A DNA stretch of 64,000 bases from JBGQOG01 sp052113705. GTDB taxonomy: Bacteria > Pseudomonadota > Alphaproteobacteria > Rhodobacterales > Rhodobacteraceae. Numbering within the stretch: the first letter of the stretch is position 1; each line of letters begins with the position of its first letter. Location: the NCBI RefSeq assembly GCF_052113705.1, contig NZ_JBGQOG010000005.1, forward strand, positions 248,001-312,000, read 5' to 3'. This document shows, in pieces, positions 54,075 through 63,770 of the stretch. A program made the translations under genes and the position numbers. Under the pieces are notes generated by a model. The model did not search any database. It had not been told where the DNA came from and worked only from the letters and a program-made list of their open reading frames with translations.

Positions 54075-56798
54075 ATGCCGGATCTGCCGCGCCCTGAACC
54101 TGATGCCCTGCTGCCCGAAGCCCGCCGTGAAGGCCGGGGGCGGCTGAAGATATTCCTTGGCGCGGCCCCCGGCGTGGGCAAGACCTACGCGATGTTGCAG
54201 GCGGCGCGGGCGCGGGCCTCCGAAGGGGTGACTGTGCTGGCGGGCGTGGTCGAAACCCATGGCCGCGCCGAGACCGAGGCGATGCTGCGCGGGCTGGAGG
54301 TGCTGCCGCGCCGCCCGGTCTATCACAACGGTCGCATCCTGCAGGAAATGGACGCCGAGACGCTGATCGCCCGCCGCCCCGATCTGGCGCTGATTGACGA
54401 GCTGGCGCATGCCAATCTCTCGGGCGGGCGGCATGAGAAACGCTGGCAGGATGTCGAGGATGTGCTGGCCGCGGGGATTGATGTCTACACCACGCTGAAC
54501 GTGCAGCATGTCGAGACGCTGAACGACACGGTGGCGCGGATCACTGGGGTCAGGGTGCGCGAAACCGTGCCGGATGTAGTGCTGGCACTCGCCGATGAGA
54601 TCGAGCTGGTCGATCTGCCGCCCGATGAGCTGATCGCGCGGCTGCGGGCGGGCAAGGTCTATGTGCAGGATCAGGCGGCGCGGGCGGTGGCGAATTTCTT
54701 TGCCAAGGGCAATCTGACCGCCCTGCGCGAACTTGCCATGCGCACCGCCGCCGACCGGGTGGATGCGCAGCTGCAGGAACACATGGCGGCGCATGCCATT
54801 CAGGGGCCTTGGCCAACGCAGGAGCGTATCCTCGTGGTGCTGCCCGAAGGGGCGGTGGGGCGCGATGCGGTGCGGATCGGCAAACGCTCGGCCGACCGGG
54901 CGCGGAGCGAATGGCTGGCAGTGGCGCTGACCAGCCTGCGGGCGGAAACCCGCGCGGATCAGGCAGGCGATGCGGCGCAGGACGGGGGGCATGACGGGGC
55001 GCGCGACGGGCCGGCAGGGGCATTGCGGCTGGCCGAGCGGCTGGGGGCCGAGGTCAGCGTGCTGCAGACCGAGCGCGACGCGGTGCAGGAGGTGGTGGCC
55101 TTTGCCCGTGCCCATAACGTCCGCCGCATCGTGGTGCCGCGCCCGCGCCCCCGGGGGCGTCTCGCCTCCTGGCTCGCGCCGACCGCGCACGAAATTGCGG
55201 TGGCGGGCCTTTTGCGCGCGGCGGTGCAGTTCGAGCTGACCCTCGTCACCGATGACGAAAGCCCGGCCCGCCAGCGCCAGCGGCCCGCCGCGCCCGCCTG
55301 GTCCGACGCCAGCCGCCGCATCGGCACGGTGGCACTGGCCGTGGGGGTGACGACGCTGGTGGCGATGGCCGCAGACCGGCTGGTGCCAGTGCTCAGCCTT
55401 TCGCTGATCTACATGACGACGGTGGTGGCGGTGGCGGCAAAGCTGGGCCGCTGGCCCTCGGTCGCGGCGGCGATCCTCAGCTTTGTGTTCTACAATCTCC
55501 TGTTCACCGAGCCGCGCTATACGCTGCATGTCTGGAATGAGGCGCAGTTTCTGACGCTGCTTCTGTTTCTGGTCGCCTCGATCCTGACCGGCAATCTGGC
55601 GGCGCGGCTGCGCGAACGGGTCATCGCGCAGCGCGCCATCGCGGACCGCACGCGCAAACTCTATGACTTTTCGCGCAAGGCGGCGGCGGCGGCCTCGGTG
55701 GATGATGTGGTCTGGGCGGCGGTCAGCCATGTGGCGGCGGTGCTGGAATGCGAGTCGATCCTGCTGTTGCCCGATGCCGAGGGGCGGCTGGCCATCGTCG
55801 GGGCGTTCCCGCCCGAAGACCGGATGGAACCGCGCGAGATTTCCGCCGCGCGCTATGCCTATGAGCACGGCGAACCGGCGGGCAAAGGCTCGGCCACGCT
55901 GCCCGCCTCGCGCTGGTTGTTTCTGCCGCTGGCGGCCTCGGAGCGGCGCATCGGCGTGCTGGGGCTGAGCTATGCCGATGGCCGCGAACCGGCGCCGGGA
56001 GACCGCCGTCTGGTGGAGGCGCTGGCCGATCAGGTGGCGCTGGCGCTGGAGCGGGTGCGGCTGGCCGATGATCTCGCGCAAAGCCGGGTGCTGAGCGAGA
56101 CCGAACGTCTGCGTTCGGCGCTGCTCTCCTCGGTCAGCCATGATCTGCGCACGCCGCTGGTCTCGATCCTGGGCGCGGCAGAGGGGTTGGAGCAAGCCGG
56201 GCTGAGCGAGGGCAGCCGCAGCCTGCTGGCCGGGACCATCCGCGAGGAGGGCGAGCGGTTGGACCGCTATATCCAGAACCTGCTGGACATGACCCGGCTG
56301 GGGCATGGGGCGCTGAAACCGCGCACCACCGCCACCGATCTGCGCGAACTGGCAGGGGCCGCACGGCACCGGCTGCGGGGTGTCTTGCGCGGTCAATCGG
56401 TTGCTGTGACCATCCCCGCCGATTTGACGCCGGTGGAGGTGGACCCGATGCTGATCGAGCAGGTTCTGGTGAACATCCTTGATAACGCCCGCAAATATGC
56501 CGGGCCCGACAGTCCGATCCGCATCGGGGCCGAGGTTTGGCGCGGGCGGGCGCTTCTCTCGGTGGAGGATGACGGGCCGGGCCTGCCACCGGGGGCCGCC
56601 GCGCAGGTCTTTGACATGTTCTGGCGCGCCGAGCAGGGTGATGGTGGGCGCACCGGCACCGGTCTGGGCCTTGCCATTTGCAAAGGGATCGTGGAAGCCC
56701 ATGGCGGCAAGATCCGCGCCGAAGCCGTGCATCCGGACGGGCGGGGCACGCGGATCGTGATGGAACTGCCGCTCTGGAACCCCGAGGTGTCACATTGA
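54075..56798 (+). CDS. kdpD: Potassium-sensing histidine kinase KdpD
   Basis: A sensor kinase of 907 residues, full length. In order: KdpD domain with Walker A GAAPGVGKT (about residues 15-230), a Usp domain (about 250-390), four closely spaced membrane helices (about 415-515), a GAF-like region, the phosphorylated His in SSVSHDLRTPL near residue 688, and the ATPase domain (NILDNARKYAG, DDGPGLPPG, GTGLGLAICKGIV). It senses low K+ or turgor and phosphorylates KdpE. Confidence 0.95.
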   Translation: MPDLPRPEPDALLPEARREGRGRLKIFLGAAPGVGKTYAMLQAARARASEGVTVLAGVVETHGRAETEAMLRGLEVLPRRPVYHNGRILQEMDAETLIARRPDLALIDELAHANLSGGRHEKRWQDVEDVLAAGIDVYTTLNVQHVETLNDTVARITGVRVRETVPDVVLALADEIELVDLPPDELIARLRAGKVYVQDQAARAVANFFAKGNLTALRELAMRTAADRVDAQLQEHMAAHAIQGPWPTQERILVVLPEGAVGRDAVRIGKRSADRARSEWLAVALTSLRAETRADQAGDAAQDGGHDGARDGPAGALRLAERLGAEVSVLQTERDAVQEVVAFARAHNVRRIVVPRPRPRGRLASWLAPTAHEIAVAGLLRAAVQFELTLVTDDESPARQRQRPAAPAWSDASRRIGTVALAVGVTTLVAMAADRLVPVLSLSLIYMTTVVAVAAKLGRWPSVAAAILSFVFYNLLFTEPRYTLHVWNEAQFLTLLLFLVASILTGNLAARLRERVIAQRAIADRTRKLYDFSRKAAAAASVDDVVWAAVSHVAAVLECESILLLPDAEGRLAIVGAFPPEDRMEPREISAARYAYEHGEPAGKGSATLPASRWLFLPLAASERRIGVLGLSYADGREPAPGDRRLVEALADQVALALERVRLADDLAQSRVLSETERLRSALLSSVSHDLRTPLVSILGAAEGLEQAGLSEGSRSLLAGTIREEGERLDRYIQNLLDMTRLGHGALKPRTTATDLRELAGAARHRLRGVLRGQSVAVTIPADLTPVEVDPMLIEQVLVNILDNARKYAGPDSPIRIGAEVWRGRALLSVEDDGPGLPPGAAAQVFDMFWRAEQGDGGRTGTGLGLAICKGIVEAHGGKIRAEAVHPDGRGTRIVMELPLWNPEVSH

Positions 56799-57484
56799 AC
56801 CCAGCGCAAGCCCGCATCCTGATCGTTGAGGACGAAGCGCCGATCCGGCGGTTTTTGCGGCTGGCGCTGGAGGCCGAGGGGCATCTGGTCTCGGAGGCCG
56901 CCACCGCGCGGGACGGGATCGCGCTGGCGGCGAAAGAAGCCCCGGCGGTGATGATCCTTGACCTCGGTCTGCCGGATGCCGATGGGATCACCGTGCTGAA
57001 GGCGGTGCGCGAATGGTCGCAGATGCCGGTGCTGATCCTGTCGGTGCGCAGCGATGAGGCGGGCAAGATCGCGGGCTTTGATGCGGGCGCGCAGGATTAC
57101 GTCACCAAACCGTTTTCCACCGGCGAGTTGCTGGCCCGTCTGCGCGGCCTTTTGCGTGACCGCGCGCGCGAGGCGGCTCCGGCGGTGCTGACCCTCGGGC
57201 CGCTGCGCATTGATGCGGCGGACCATCGGGCGGCCTTGCAGGGCGAGGATCTTAAACTCACGCGGCGCGAGTTTGATCTGTTGTGGCTTTTGGCCAGCCA
57301 TGCCGGGCGGCTGGTGACACAAAAGATGATCCTGAGCGCGATCTGGGGCCCGGCTCACACCGAGGACAGCCAGTATCTGCGCGTCTATATCCGGCAATTG
57401 CGCGCCAAACTGGGCGATGATGCGGCCGATCCCCGGTGGATTTTCACCGAGCCGGGGGTGGGATACCGGCTCAGCGACAGCTGA
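56795..57484 (+). CDS. kdpE: KdpE response regulator
   Basis: A response regulator of 229 residues with an N-terminal receiver (VEDEAPIRRFLRLALE, phospho-Asp in ILDLGLPDADG, Lys in YVTKPFSTGEL) and an OmpR/PhoB winged helix (about 130-225). Start TTG 56795 overlaps the kdpD stop (TTGA) and has GAGGTG seven bases upstream; no ATG fits. It should activate the kdp operon, probably at the TTTACGCG repeats. Confidence 0.92.
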   Translation: MNPAQARILIVEDEAPIRRFLRLALEAEGHLVSEAATARDGIALAAKEAPAVMILDLGLPDADGITVLKAVREWSQMPVLILSVRSDEAGKIAGFDAGAQDYVTKPFSTGELLARLRGLLRDRAREAAPAVLTLGPLRIDAADHRAALQGEDLKLTRREFDLLWLLASHAGRLVTQKMILSAIWGPAHTEDSQYLRVYIRQLRAKLGDDAADPRWIFTEPGVGYRLSDS

Positions 57485-57825
57485 GCGCGGCCGCGCCGCC
57501 GCCCGATGGCCCCGGCGCGCGGCCGCAGGTCCGTGTCGGTCTTGGTAACTGCTCCCACCCGCTGCCTCCTCCCAGCCAAGCGCTGCCATTTGGGCGGTTT
57601 TGGGGGAAGCCTTGCCCGATCCGGAAGGTGGCAGGAGGCGCGATTATCTTCATATAGGTAATATACTATCGGCTAAATATGCATGTTTTGCGAATGCGTA
57701 GATACTTCATTCGATAAATATACTTGAAACCTAAAATAAAAAGTGAAAATGTGACCGTGACGCCGGGCGACTCATGCTGTGGCGCTCTGGGCGCAAAGTT
57801 CAGTCAACGGGGAGAGAGGGAAATC
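57485..57825. promoter_or_regulatory. Intergenic region with GC hairpin and AT-rich promoter
   Basis: A GC-rich imperfect inverted repeat (57487-57498 with 57513-57526) follows kdpE and may end that operon. From about 57645 to 57760 the DNA is AT-rich, the expected promoter of the cupin operon. Within it ATAGGTA-ATA-TACTATCGG (about 57654-57672) resembles the CatR-type dyad at 47273-47295. Confidence 0.45.
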
Positions 57826-58251
57826 ATGACCGACAAGATTGTGCCGGTGGTCACGCGCGGCAGCGAGTTGGATGGCAGCACCAATCAATCGGGCGATTGC
57901 GTCCGCAAATCAGGCGTCAGCCCGCAGCACACTCCTGCCACCAAGATCTGGTTCGGCCGGGTCAGCAATGAGCCGGGCCACCGCTCGCCGCCGCACCACC
58001 ATGAGGAATGCGAAACCGGCGGCTATGTGCTGAAAGGCCACGGCCGGATCTATTTCGGGGCGGATTACGCCGAGTTTGTCGACCTATACGAAGGTGACTT
58101 TGTCTTTGTGCCGCCGTTCATGCCGCATGTTGAGGTGAACATGAGCACGACTGAGGAGCTGGTCTGGCTGACCTGCCGCACGCCGGACAATCTGGTCACC
58201 AATCTGCCCGACGTGCCGGATGCGCAGCTTGCAGGCTATCGCCGCCCCTAA
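57826..58251 (+). CDS. Cupin-domain protein
   Basis: A single-domain cupin of 141 residues. The metal-binding His-rich motif is HRSPPHHHEECETGGYVLKG (near residues 51-70) and the second motif is FVPPFMPHVEVN. It may bind a catabolic intermediate or act as an isomerase or regulator. ATG 57826 has GGAGAGAGGG upstream, so the longer frame was rejected. First gene of a catabolic-looking operon. Confidence 0.75.
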   Translation: MTDKIVPVVTRGSELDGSTNQSGDCVRKSGVSPQHTPATKIWFGRVSNEPGHRSPPHHHEECETGGYVLKGHGRIYFGADYAEFVDLYEGDFVFVPPFMPHVEVNMSTTEELVWLTCRTPDNLVTNLPDVPDAQLAGYRRP

Positions 58252-58312
58252 GCGTGCGGCGGCGCGTCGCGCGTGCGGACCCTTGCCCCCAGATCACATA
58301 AGGAAACCGGAA

Positions 58313-59155
58313 TTGAAACTTCTGAGGTTCGGAGAAAGGGGCGCGGAGCGTCCCGGCCTGCTGGATGCCGAGGGCCGTTTGCGCGACCTGTCCGGCATTC
58401 TGGATGACATCACCCCGGCCGCGCTGACGCCGCGGGCGCTGGACCGGTTGCGGGCGCTGGATCCGTCCAGCCTGCCGCTGGTGCCGGGGCTGCCGCGCAT
58501 CGGGGCGCCGCTGTCTGGGATTGGAAAATTCCTTTGTGTCGGGCTGAACTATGCCGACCACGCGCGCGAAACCGGCAAGGAGCCGCCCGCCGAACCGGTG
58601 CTGTTCTCCAAGGCGATCAGCGCCGTCTGTGGCCCGAATGATGATGTGGAAATTCCCCGTGGCTCTGACCGCACGGACTGGGAAGTCGAGCTGGGCATTG
58701 TCATCGGCAGCCGCGCGAAATATGTCAGCGAAGCCGAGGCGATGGCGCATGTCGCGGGCTATGTGCTGGTGAATGATGTCTCGGAGCGGCGCTTTCAGTC
58801 AGAGCGCGGCGGGCAATGGATCAAGGGCAAAAGCCACGATACCTTTGGCCCGATCGGTCCCTGGATCGCCACGCGTGACGAAATCCCCGATCCGCAGGCG
58901 CTCGATCTGTGGCTGGATGTCGACGGCACGCGGCGCCAGACCGGCAACACCCGGACGATGATCTTCCCGGTGGCGCATCTGGTGCACTACATTTCGCAAT
59001 TCATGACGCTGGAGCCGGGCGACATCATCGCCACCGGCACGCCGCCGGGCGTCGGGCTGGGCATGACGCCGCCGACTTTCCTGCGCGAGGGCCAGGTGGT
59101 CACGCTGGGCATCCCGGGACTGGGCGAGCAGCGCCAGCGCATGGTGCAGGCATGA
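58313..59155 (+). CDS. Fumarylacetoacetate hydrolase family protein
   Basis: A protein of 280 residues with the FAH-fold catalytic region: FLCVGLNYADHARETGKE, PVLFSKAISAVCGPND, acidic metal ligands in TDWEVELGIVIG, then VNDVSERRFQSERGGQWIKG and GDIIATGTPPGVGLGM. Members cleave or hydrate 2-keto acids, e.g. in aromatic or sugar-acid catabolism; ureidoglycolate lyase is another option. TTG 58313 was chosen since AAGGAAA lies eight bases upstream and the fold begins there. ATGA overlap with the SDR gene. Confidence 0.8.
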   Translation: MKLLRFGERGAERPGLLDAEGRLRDLSGILDDITPAALTPRALDRLRALDPSSLPLVPGLPRIGAPLSGIGKFLCVGLNYADHARETGKEPPAEPVLFSKAISAVCGPNDDVEIPRGSDRTDWEVELGIVIGSRAKYVSEAEAMAHVAGYVLVNDVSERRFQSERGGQWIKGKSHDTFGPIGPWIATRDEIPDPQALDLWLDVDGTRRQTGNTRTMIFPVAHLVHYISQFMTLEPGDIIATGTPPGVGLGMTPPTFLREGQVVTLGIPGLGEQRQRMVQA

Positions 59156-59958
59156 ACGGGTTTGACAAAGCCCGCGCGGCGCTGACCGACCTGACCGGGC
59201 GCAGTGCCATCGTGACCGGCGCGGGCCGGGGCCAGGGCGCGGTTGAAGCCGAGATGCTGGCGCGGGCCGGGGCGGCGGTCTGGCTCTGCGATGTTCTGGT
59301 CGCAGAGGGCGAGGCGCTTGCGGCGCGGTTGCGCGGCGAGGGGTTGCAGGCCGAATTTCTGGCGCTGGATGTCACCGATGCCGCGAATTGGGCAACCGTG
59401 GTTGCGGCGGTGACGGCCGCGACGGGGCGGCTGGATGTATTGGTCAACAACGCCGGGATCATCAACCGCAAGCTGATCCGTGACATGTCGCCCGCCGAAT
59501 GGTCAAAGGTGATCGAGGTCAATCTGACAGGTGCTTTTCTGGGCATCAAGACAGCGGCACCGGTGATGGCCGAAACCGGGGGCGGCAGCATCGTCAACAT
59601 CTCGTCCAACAGCGCGTTTTCGGGGCATTACGACCCGGCCTATACCGCCTCCAAATGGGGTCTGCGGGGGCTGACGCGCTCAGCGGCGATGGAATATGCC
59701 GAAGCGGGGGTACGGGTGAATGCGGTCTGTCCGGGGCTGATCGTCACCGATCTGAACCGTGGGTCGCCGCATCTGGCACCGATGATCGGGATGACGCCGA
59801 TGGCGCGCAGCGGTGAGGCCGAAGAGGTCGCGCAGCTGGTGCTGTTTTTGGCTGCGGAGGGTTCGGGCTTTATCACCGGTGAGGATTTCGTCATCGACGG
59901 GGGCTTTACCGCCGGTGCGGCCTATCGCCGGGTGGCCCGCGAAACCGGGCTTCTCTAG
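59152..59958 (+). CDS. Short-chain dehydrogenase/reductase
   Basis: A classical SDR of 268 residues with the cofactor motif TGAGRGQG, NNAG in VLVNNAGIINRK, the catalytic Ser in NISSNSAFSG and YTASK. The substrate is likely a hydroxy or keto acid handled with the FAH-family enzyme. Co-translated with it through ATGA. Confidence 0.82.
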   Translation: MNGFDKARAALTDLTGRSAIVTGAGRGQGAVEAEMLARAGAAVWLCDVLVAEGEALAARLRGEGLQAEFLALDVTDAANWATVVAAVTAATGRLDVLVNNAGIINRKLIRDMSPAEWSKVIEVNLTGAFLGIKTAAPVMAETGGGSIVNISSNSAFSGHYDPAYTASKWGLRGLTRSAAMEYAEAGVRVNAVCPGLIVTDLNRGSPHLAPMIGMTPMARSGEAEEVAQLVLFLAAEGSGFITGEDFVIDGGFTAGAAYRRVARETGLL

Positions 59959-60070
59959 GCGCAAGCGGCGGTTCCGTGCCCTGCGGCGCGCGGAACCCAT
60001 GCCGGTACAGCCGCAGACACCGGACGCCTTTCCGGGGTGCGCAGCCGAGCCACCAACAGGGAAAGCCAAA

Positions 60071-60988
60071 ATGACTCCTTTCAAAGGACTGATGACACGC
60101 GCCGCAGCTGGGCTGACGGCGCTCTGCCTTGCCATGCCCGCCACCGCCCGTGAACCGGGCGTGCCGCCCACCATCCCGCCCGGCGCCACCATGGGCGTCC
60201 CCATCGCCGCATCACCACCGCCGGGGCTCTATTTCAGCCTGCGCAGCGGCTATTCCGACACCACCTTGCGCGACGGGCAGGGCGATGCGATGGGCGCCGA
60301 TGTCCGCATCCGCGACACGGCGCTGCAATTCCTGTGGGTGCCCGGCACGCAGTTCTGGGGGGCCGATTACAAGGCCATGGTGCTGCTGCCGATCCTGGAC
60401 ATCCACCAGACCTTGTCCGCGCCGATGGGCAGCGGCAGCGCGGGCAAAACCGGGCTGGGCAATGTGGAAATCCGCCCGGTGGATCTGTCCTGGCAGATCG
60501 AGCCGGGGATCTTTGTGAATGCCGGGTTCAGCATTCATGCCCCCACCGGCTATTGGAGCGGCACCGCGCCCGTCAGCACGGCGGGCCATTTCTGGTCACT
60601 CGCCCCCAGCGTCGGCTTCAGCTATCTGCGCGATGGCTGGAACCTGTCGGCGCATGCGATCTACTTCGTCAACGGGCGCAACCGGGACAACGGCTACCGC
60701 TCGGGCAATGAGATCAACCTGAACCTGACCGCAATGAAAGGCGTTGGCGACTGGAGCCTGGGGCCGGTGGCCTATTGGCGCAAGCAGGTCAGCGGGGATG
60801 ACAACGGCGGCACGGCCTATGGCGGCACCCGCTTTGGCCGCGCGGAACAGCTGGCGCTGGGGCTGGGGGTTACCAGACAGATCGGCAAGGTCAGCGCCAA
60901 TCTGATGCTCACCGATGATGTGGTGGCCAAAAACACGCTGGGCGGGCAACGGCTGTGGGTGAATTTCACCTTGCCGCTGGGCCAGTAA
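60071..60988 (+). CDS. Outer-membrane transport protein, phenol-degradation MetA/SphA-like
   Basis: A beta-barrel-like protein of 305 residues with a signal peptide (GLTALCLAMPATA) and alternating strands (FSLRSGYSD, LQFLWVPGTQFWGADYKAM, GIFVNAGFSIHAPTGYW, NLSAHAIYFVNGRNRDNGY). The pattern matches the Phenol_MetA_deg/SphA family of outer-membrane channels linked to hydrophobic or aromatic substrate uptake. ATG 60071 follows AGGGAAA. Last gene before a strong terminator. Confidence 0.7.
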   Translation: MTPFKGLMTRAAAGLTALCLAMPATAREPGVPPTIPPGATMGVPIAASPPPGLYFSLRSGYSDTTLRDGQGDAMGADVRIRDTALQFLWVPGTQFWGADYKAMVLLPILDIHQTLSAPMGSGSAGKTGLGNVEIRPVDLSWQIEPGIFVNAGFSIHAPTGYWSGTAPVSTAGHFWSLAPSVGFSYLRDGWNLSAHAIYFVNGRNRDNGYRSGNEINLNLTAMKGVGDWSLGPVAYWRKQVSGDDNGGTAYGGTRFGRAEQLALGLGVTRQIGKVSANLMLTDDVVAKNTLGGQRLWVNFTLPLGQ

Positions 60989-60991
60989 AGC

Positions 60992-61019
60992 AAAAACCGG
61001 GGCGGTACTGCCGCCCCGG
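60992..61019. terminator. Bidirectional terminator
   Basis: CCGGGGCGG (60997-61005) pairs with CCGCCCCGG (61011-61019) around TACTG. It is followed by CTGTTT on the plus strand and by a run of five T on the minus strand, so it can serve both the outer-membrane protein gene and the dpp operon coming from the right. Confidence 0.75.
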
Positions 61020-61171
61020 CTGTTTCGGGGTTTCCTGTGGTCTGTTGCGGGACCGGAGCCCGTCATATGACGGTTGCGACGGGGGTGCCGATACGCAGAC
61101 CCGCCCCCACCCCCGCCCCCGCCCGCTGCGGTGGCGGCAAGCGGGGGTCATCTGTCTCCTTCTGCGTCGGT

Positions 61172-62041
61172 TCAGGCCAACCAATCGGCATCAATTTCGG
61201 GCAGCGGAACCGCCGCGATCAGCTTTTGGGTGACAGCCGAGGCGGGCCGCGCAAAGACCTCCTCCACCCGGCCCTGTTCAACAATCTCACCGTGATTGAG
61301 CACGATCACATGGCTGCACAAATGCCGGATCACGCTGAGATCATGGCTGATAAAGGCCACCGTCAGCCCCATCTCGCGCGCCAGATCCTGCAAGAGCGCC
61401 AGAACGCGGGCCTGACTGGACACATCCAGCCCGGAGACGATTTCATCGGCCAGAATGAACCGGGGCCGCACGGCGATGGCGCGGGCGATGCCCACCCGTT
61501 GCCGCTGGCCGCCGGACAGCTCATGCGGGAACCGCTCGGCAAAGGCCGGGCCCAGACCCACCCGCTCCAGCACGGCTTCGGCATCCGCGCGGCTGCCCCC
61601 GATGCCAAACCGCCGCATCGGTGCCGCGACGATCTGCCAGACCCGGTGCCGGGGATTGAGCGAGGACATCGGGTCCTGAAAGATCATCTGCAAATCCCGG
61701 CGCAGCGGCGCCAGATCCGCCTCGGGGTGCTGCGCAATATCCTGCCCGTCCCAGAGCACGCGCCCGGCATCGGGGCGCAGGAGCCGCACCATCACCCGGC
61801 CGAGCGTGGATTTGCCCGAACCGCTTTCGCCGACAATCCCGGTGACAGACCCTTCGGGGATCTCGAAATCCAGCCCCTTCAGCACCTCAATCCGCGGCGC
61901 TTTGCCAAAGAGCGGCTTGGCCGCGCGGTCTGCGAACGAGAGCCGCAACCCCTCCACCCGAAACAACGGTTGCGGGGCAGGCAGGGGCCGCGGTCCGGCG
62001 GGCAGGGCAGGGGGCAGACTGGGGATCGGAACGACACTCAT
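61172..62041 (-). CDS. dppF: Dipeptide/oligopeptide ABC transporter ATPase (DppF type)
   Basis: An ATPase subunit of 289 residues with Walker A GESGSGKST, the Opp/Dpp-typical IFQDPMSSLNPR, signature LSGGQRQR and Walker B ILADE. It is the last gene of the importer operon. The substrate may be a dipeptide, oligopeptide, nickel or a glycoside; sequence does not decide. ATGA overlap with the preceding ATPase gene. Confidence 0.88.
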   Translation of the reverse strand: MSVVPIPSLPPALPAGPRPLPAPQPLFRVEGLRLSFADRAAKPLFGKAPRIEVLKGLDFEIPEGSVTGIVGESGSGKSTLGRVMVRLLRPDAGRVLWDGQDIAQHPEADLAPLRRDLQMIFQDPMSSLNPRHRVWQIVAAPMRRFGIGGSRADAEAVLERVGLGPAFAERFPHELSGGQRQRVGIARAIAVRPRFILADEIVSGLDVSSQARVLALLQDLAREMGLTVAFISHDLSVIRHLCSHVIVLNHGEIVEQGRVEEVFARPASAVTQKLIAAVPLPEIDADWLA

Positions 62042-62904
62042 GCGGTGAACCTCGCGGCGGCGGCCTGCTCGGCGCGCAGGGCGGCAATCACCGCCTCGGG
62101 CACCGGCGCAAAGGCGGCTGTGGGATGGGCGTAATTGGGCGTGGCGCGGATCAGGGCGGCGGTATAGGCGTGATCGGGCGCGGTCATCAGCTTTGCCGTC
62201 GGACCGGATTCCACGATCCGACCGTTGTAGAGCACGGTCACGCTTTGGCTGATCTTGGCCACCACCCCCATGTCATGGGTGACAAAGAGGACGGCGGTTC
62301 CCGTCTCTTCCTGCAGGCCGCGGATGATCCGCAAAATCTCGCGTTGCACGGTCACATCCAGTGCGGTTGTCGGCTCATCGGCCACGATCAGACGGGGGGC
62401 GGGCGCAAAGGCCGCGGCGATCAGCACCCGCTGCCGCATCCCGCCCGAAAGCTCATGCGGATAGCTGCGCATGACCCGGCCGGGGTTGCGGATCTGCACC
62501 CGGTCGAGCAGGTCCAGCGCCTTGGCCTCGGCCCGCGCGCGCGACCAGCCGTGAATGCGCACCAAAGGATCGGTGATCTGCACGCCGATCTTGCGCACCG
62601 GGTTCAGCGCGGTCAGCGGATCCTGCGGAATGAGCGCGGCCACTTCGGCAACCCGCTGCCGGCGTTGCCGGGGCGTCAGACCGCCGAGCGGGGCACCGCC
62701 CAGCATAATCTCGCCCTCGGGCATTTTCAGACCGGGCGGCAAAATGCCCAGCACCGCCTTGCCGATCATTGATTTCCCGGCGCCGCTTTCGCCGACCAGC
62801 GCGCGCACCTCGCCGGGGGCCACGTTCAGCGAGACTTGGTCGAGGAGGCGGTGCCCGTCCGGCAAGGCGATGGCCAGATTGGTGATTTCAAGCATCTGTG
62901 TCAT
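62038..62904 (-). CDS. dppD: Dipeptide/oligopeptide ABC transporter ATPase (DppD type)
   Basis: The second ATPase, 288 residues, with Walker A GESGAGKSM, IPQDPLTALNPVRKIG, signature LSGGMRQR and Walker B LIVADEPTTALD. Ser/Thr after the Walker A lysine is followed by Met instead of the more common Thr, a minor variation. It pairs with the DppF-type ATPase and overlaps its neighbours by four bases. Confidence 0.88.
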   Translation of the reverse strand: MTQMLEITNLAIALPDGHRLLDQVSLNVAPGEVRALVGESGAGKSMIGKAVLGILPPGLKMPEGEIMLGGAPLGGLTPRQRRQRVAEVAALIPQDPLTALNPVRKIGVQITDPLVRIHGWSRARAEAKALDLLDRVQIRNPGRVMRSYPHELSGGMRQRVLIAAAFAPAPRLIVADEPTTALDVTVQREILRIIRGLQEETGTAVLFVTHDMGVVAKISQSVTVLYNGRIVESGPTAKLMTAPDHAYTAALIRATPNYAHPTAAFAPVPEAVIAALRAEQAAAARFTA

Positions 62905-63770
62905 CGCAGCACCGGGTCAAAGCGGAGTTTAAGCCCCTCGCCCAGCTGCGAAAAGCTGAGCACAGTGAGGAACAGGGTGATCAGCGGCGCCATCAGCACC
63001 CACCAGGCGAAATGCAGCGAGGCGCGGCCCTCGGCGATCATGCCGCCCCAGGTGGGCGCGTCGGAGGAGAGCGAGAGATTGACGAAGCTCAGGATGGCCT
63101 CGACGATCACCGCGATGCCCATTTCGAGCGAGAGAAGCGCAAGGATGGTGGGCAGCACATTGGGCAGGATTTCCTGCCGCAGGATCGCAAAGCGGCTGGC
63201 GCCGCCGATGCGGGCGCTGTCGACATAATCCATCTGGCTTTGCACCATGGTTTCGGCGCGCACCACCCGCGCAAAGCGCGTCCAGTCGATCAGCGCGATC
63301 GCGAGGATGACCGAAGTGAGCCCGGTGCCGATCACCGCCACCAGCAAAATGGCGAACAGAACCGGCGGAAACGCCATCCAGATGTCCACCAGACGCGAGA
63401 TCAGCCGGTCCCACCAGCCACCGTAAAAGCCGGCCAGAAGCCCGAGGATCGAGCCGGTCACGGCAGCGGCCAGTGCCGCCGTGGCGCTGACGATCAGCGC
63501 GATCCGGGCGCCGTAGATCAGCCGCGACAGCACATCACGGCCCAGACTGTCGGTGCCCAGAAGATAACCCGGCTCGGCCCCGGGCGCCCAGGCGGGGGGC
63601 AGCCGCTCCAGCATCAGATCCTGCGCGAGCGGATCATGCGGCGCCACCAGCGGCGCAAAAATCGCGGCCAGCAGCAGGAGCGACAGCCAGGCCAGCGGCA
63701 GCCACAGCCGCAGGTTCAGCGGGCGTCGGCGCGGCGCCGCGCGGGGCGCGGAAAGGGTGGTTTCAACCAT
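62901..63770 (-). CDS. dppC: Dipeptide/oligopeptide ABC transporter permease (DppC type)
   Basis: An inner-membrane permease of 289 residues. It has the DppC N-terminal signature LLGTDSLGRDVLSRLIYGAR and an EAA-like loop near YVDSARIGGASRFAILRQEI. Six membrane segments are expected. It overlaps the DppB gene by eight bases. Confidence 0.88.
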   Translation of the reverse strand: MVETTLSAPRAAPRRRPLNLRLWLPLAWLSLLLLAAIFAPLVAPHDPLAQDLMLERLPPAWAPGAEPGYLLGTDSLGRDVLSRLIYGARIALIVSATAALAAAVTGSILGLLAGFYGGWWDRLISRLVDIWMAFPPVLFAILLVAVIGTGLTSVILAIALIDWTRFARVVRAETMVQSQMDYVDSARIGGASRFAILRQEILPNVLPTILALLSLEMGIAVIVEAILSFVNLSLSSDAPTWGGMIAEGRASLHFAWWVLMAPLITLFLTVLSFSQLGEGLKLRFDPVLR

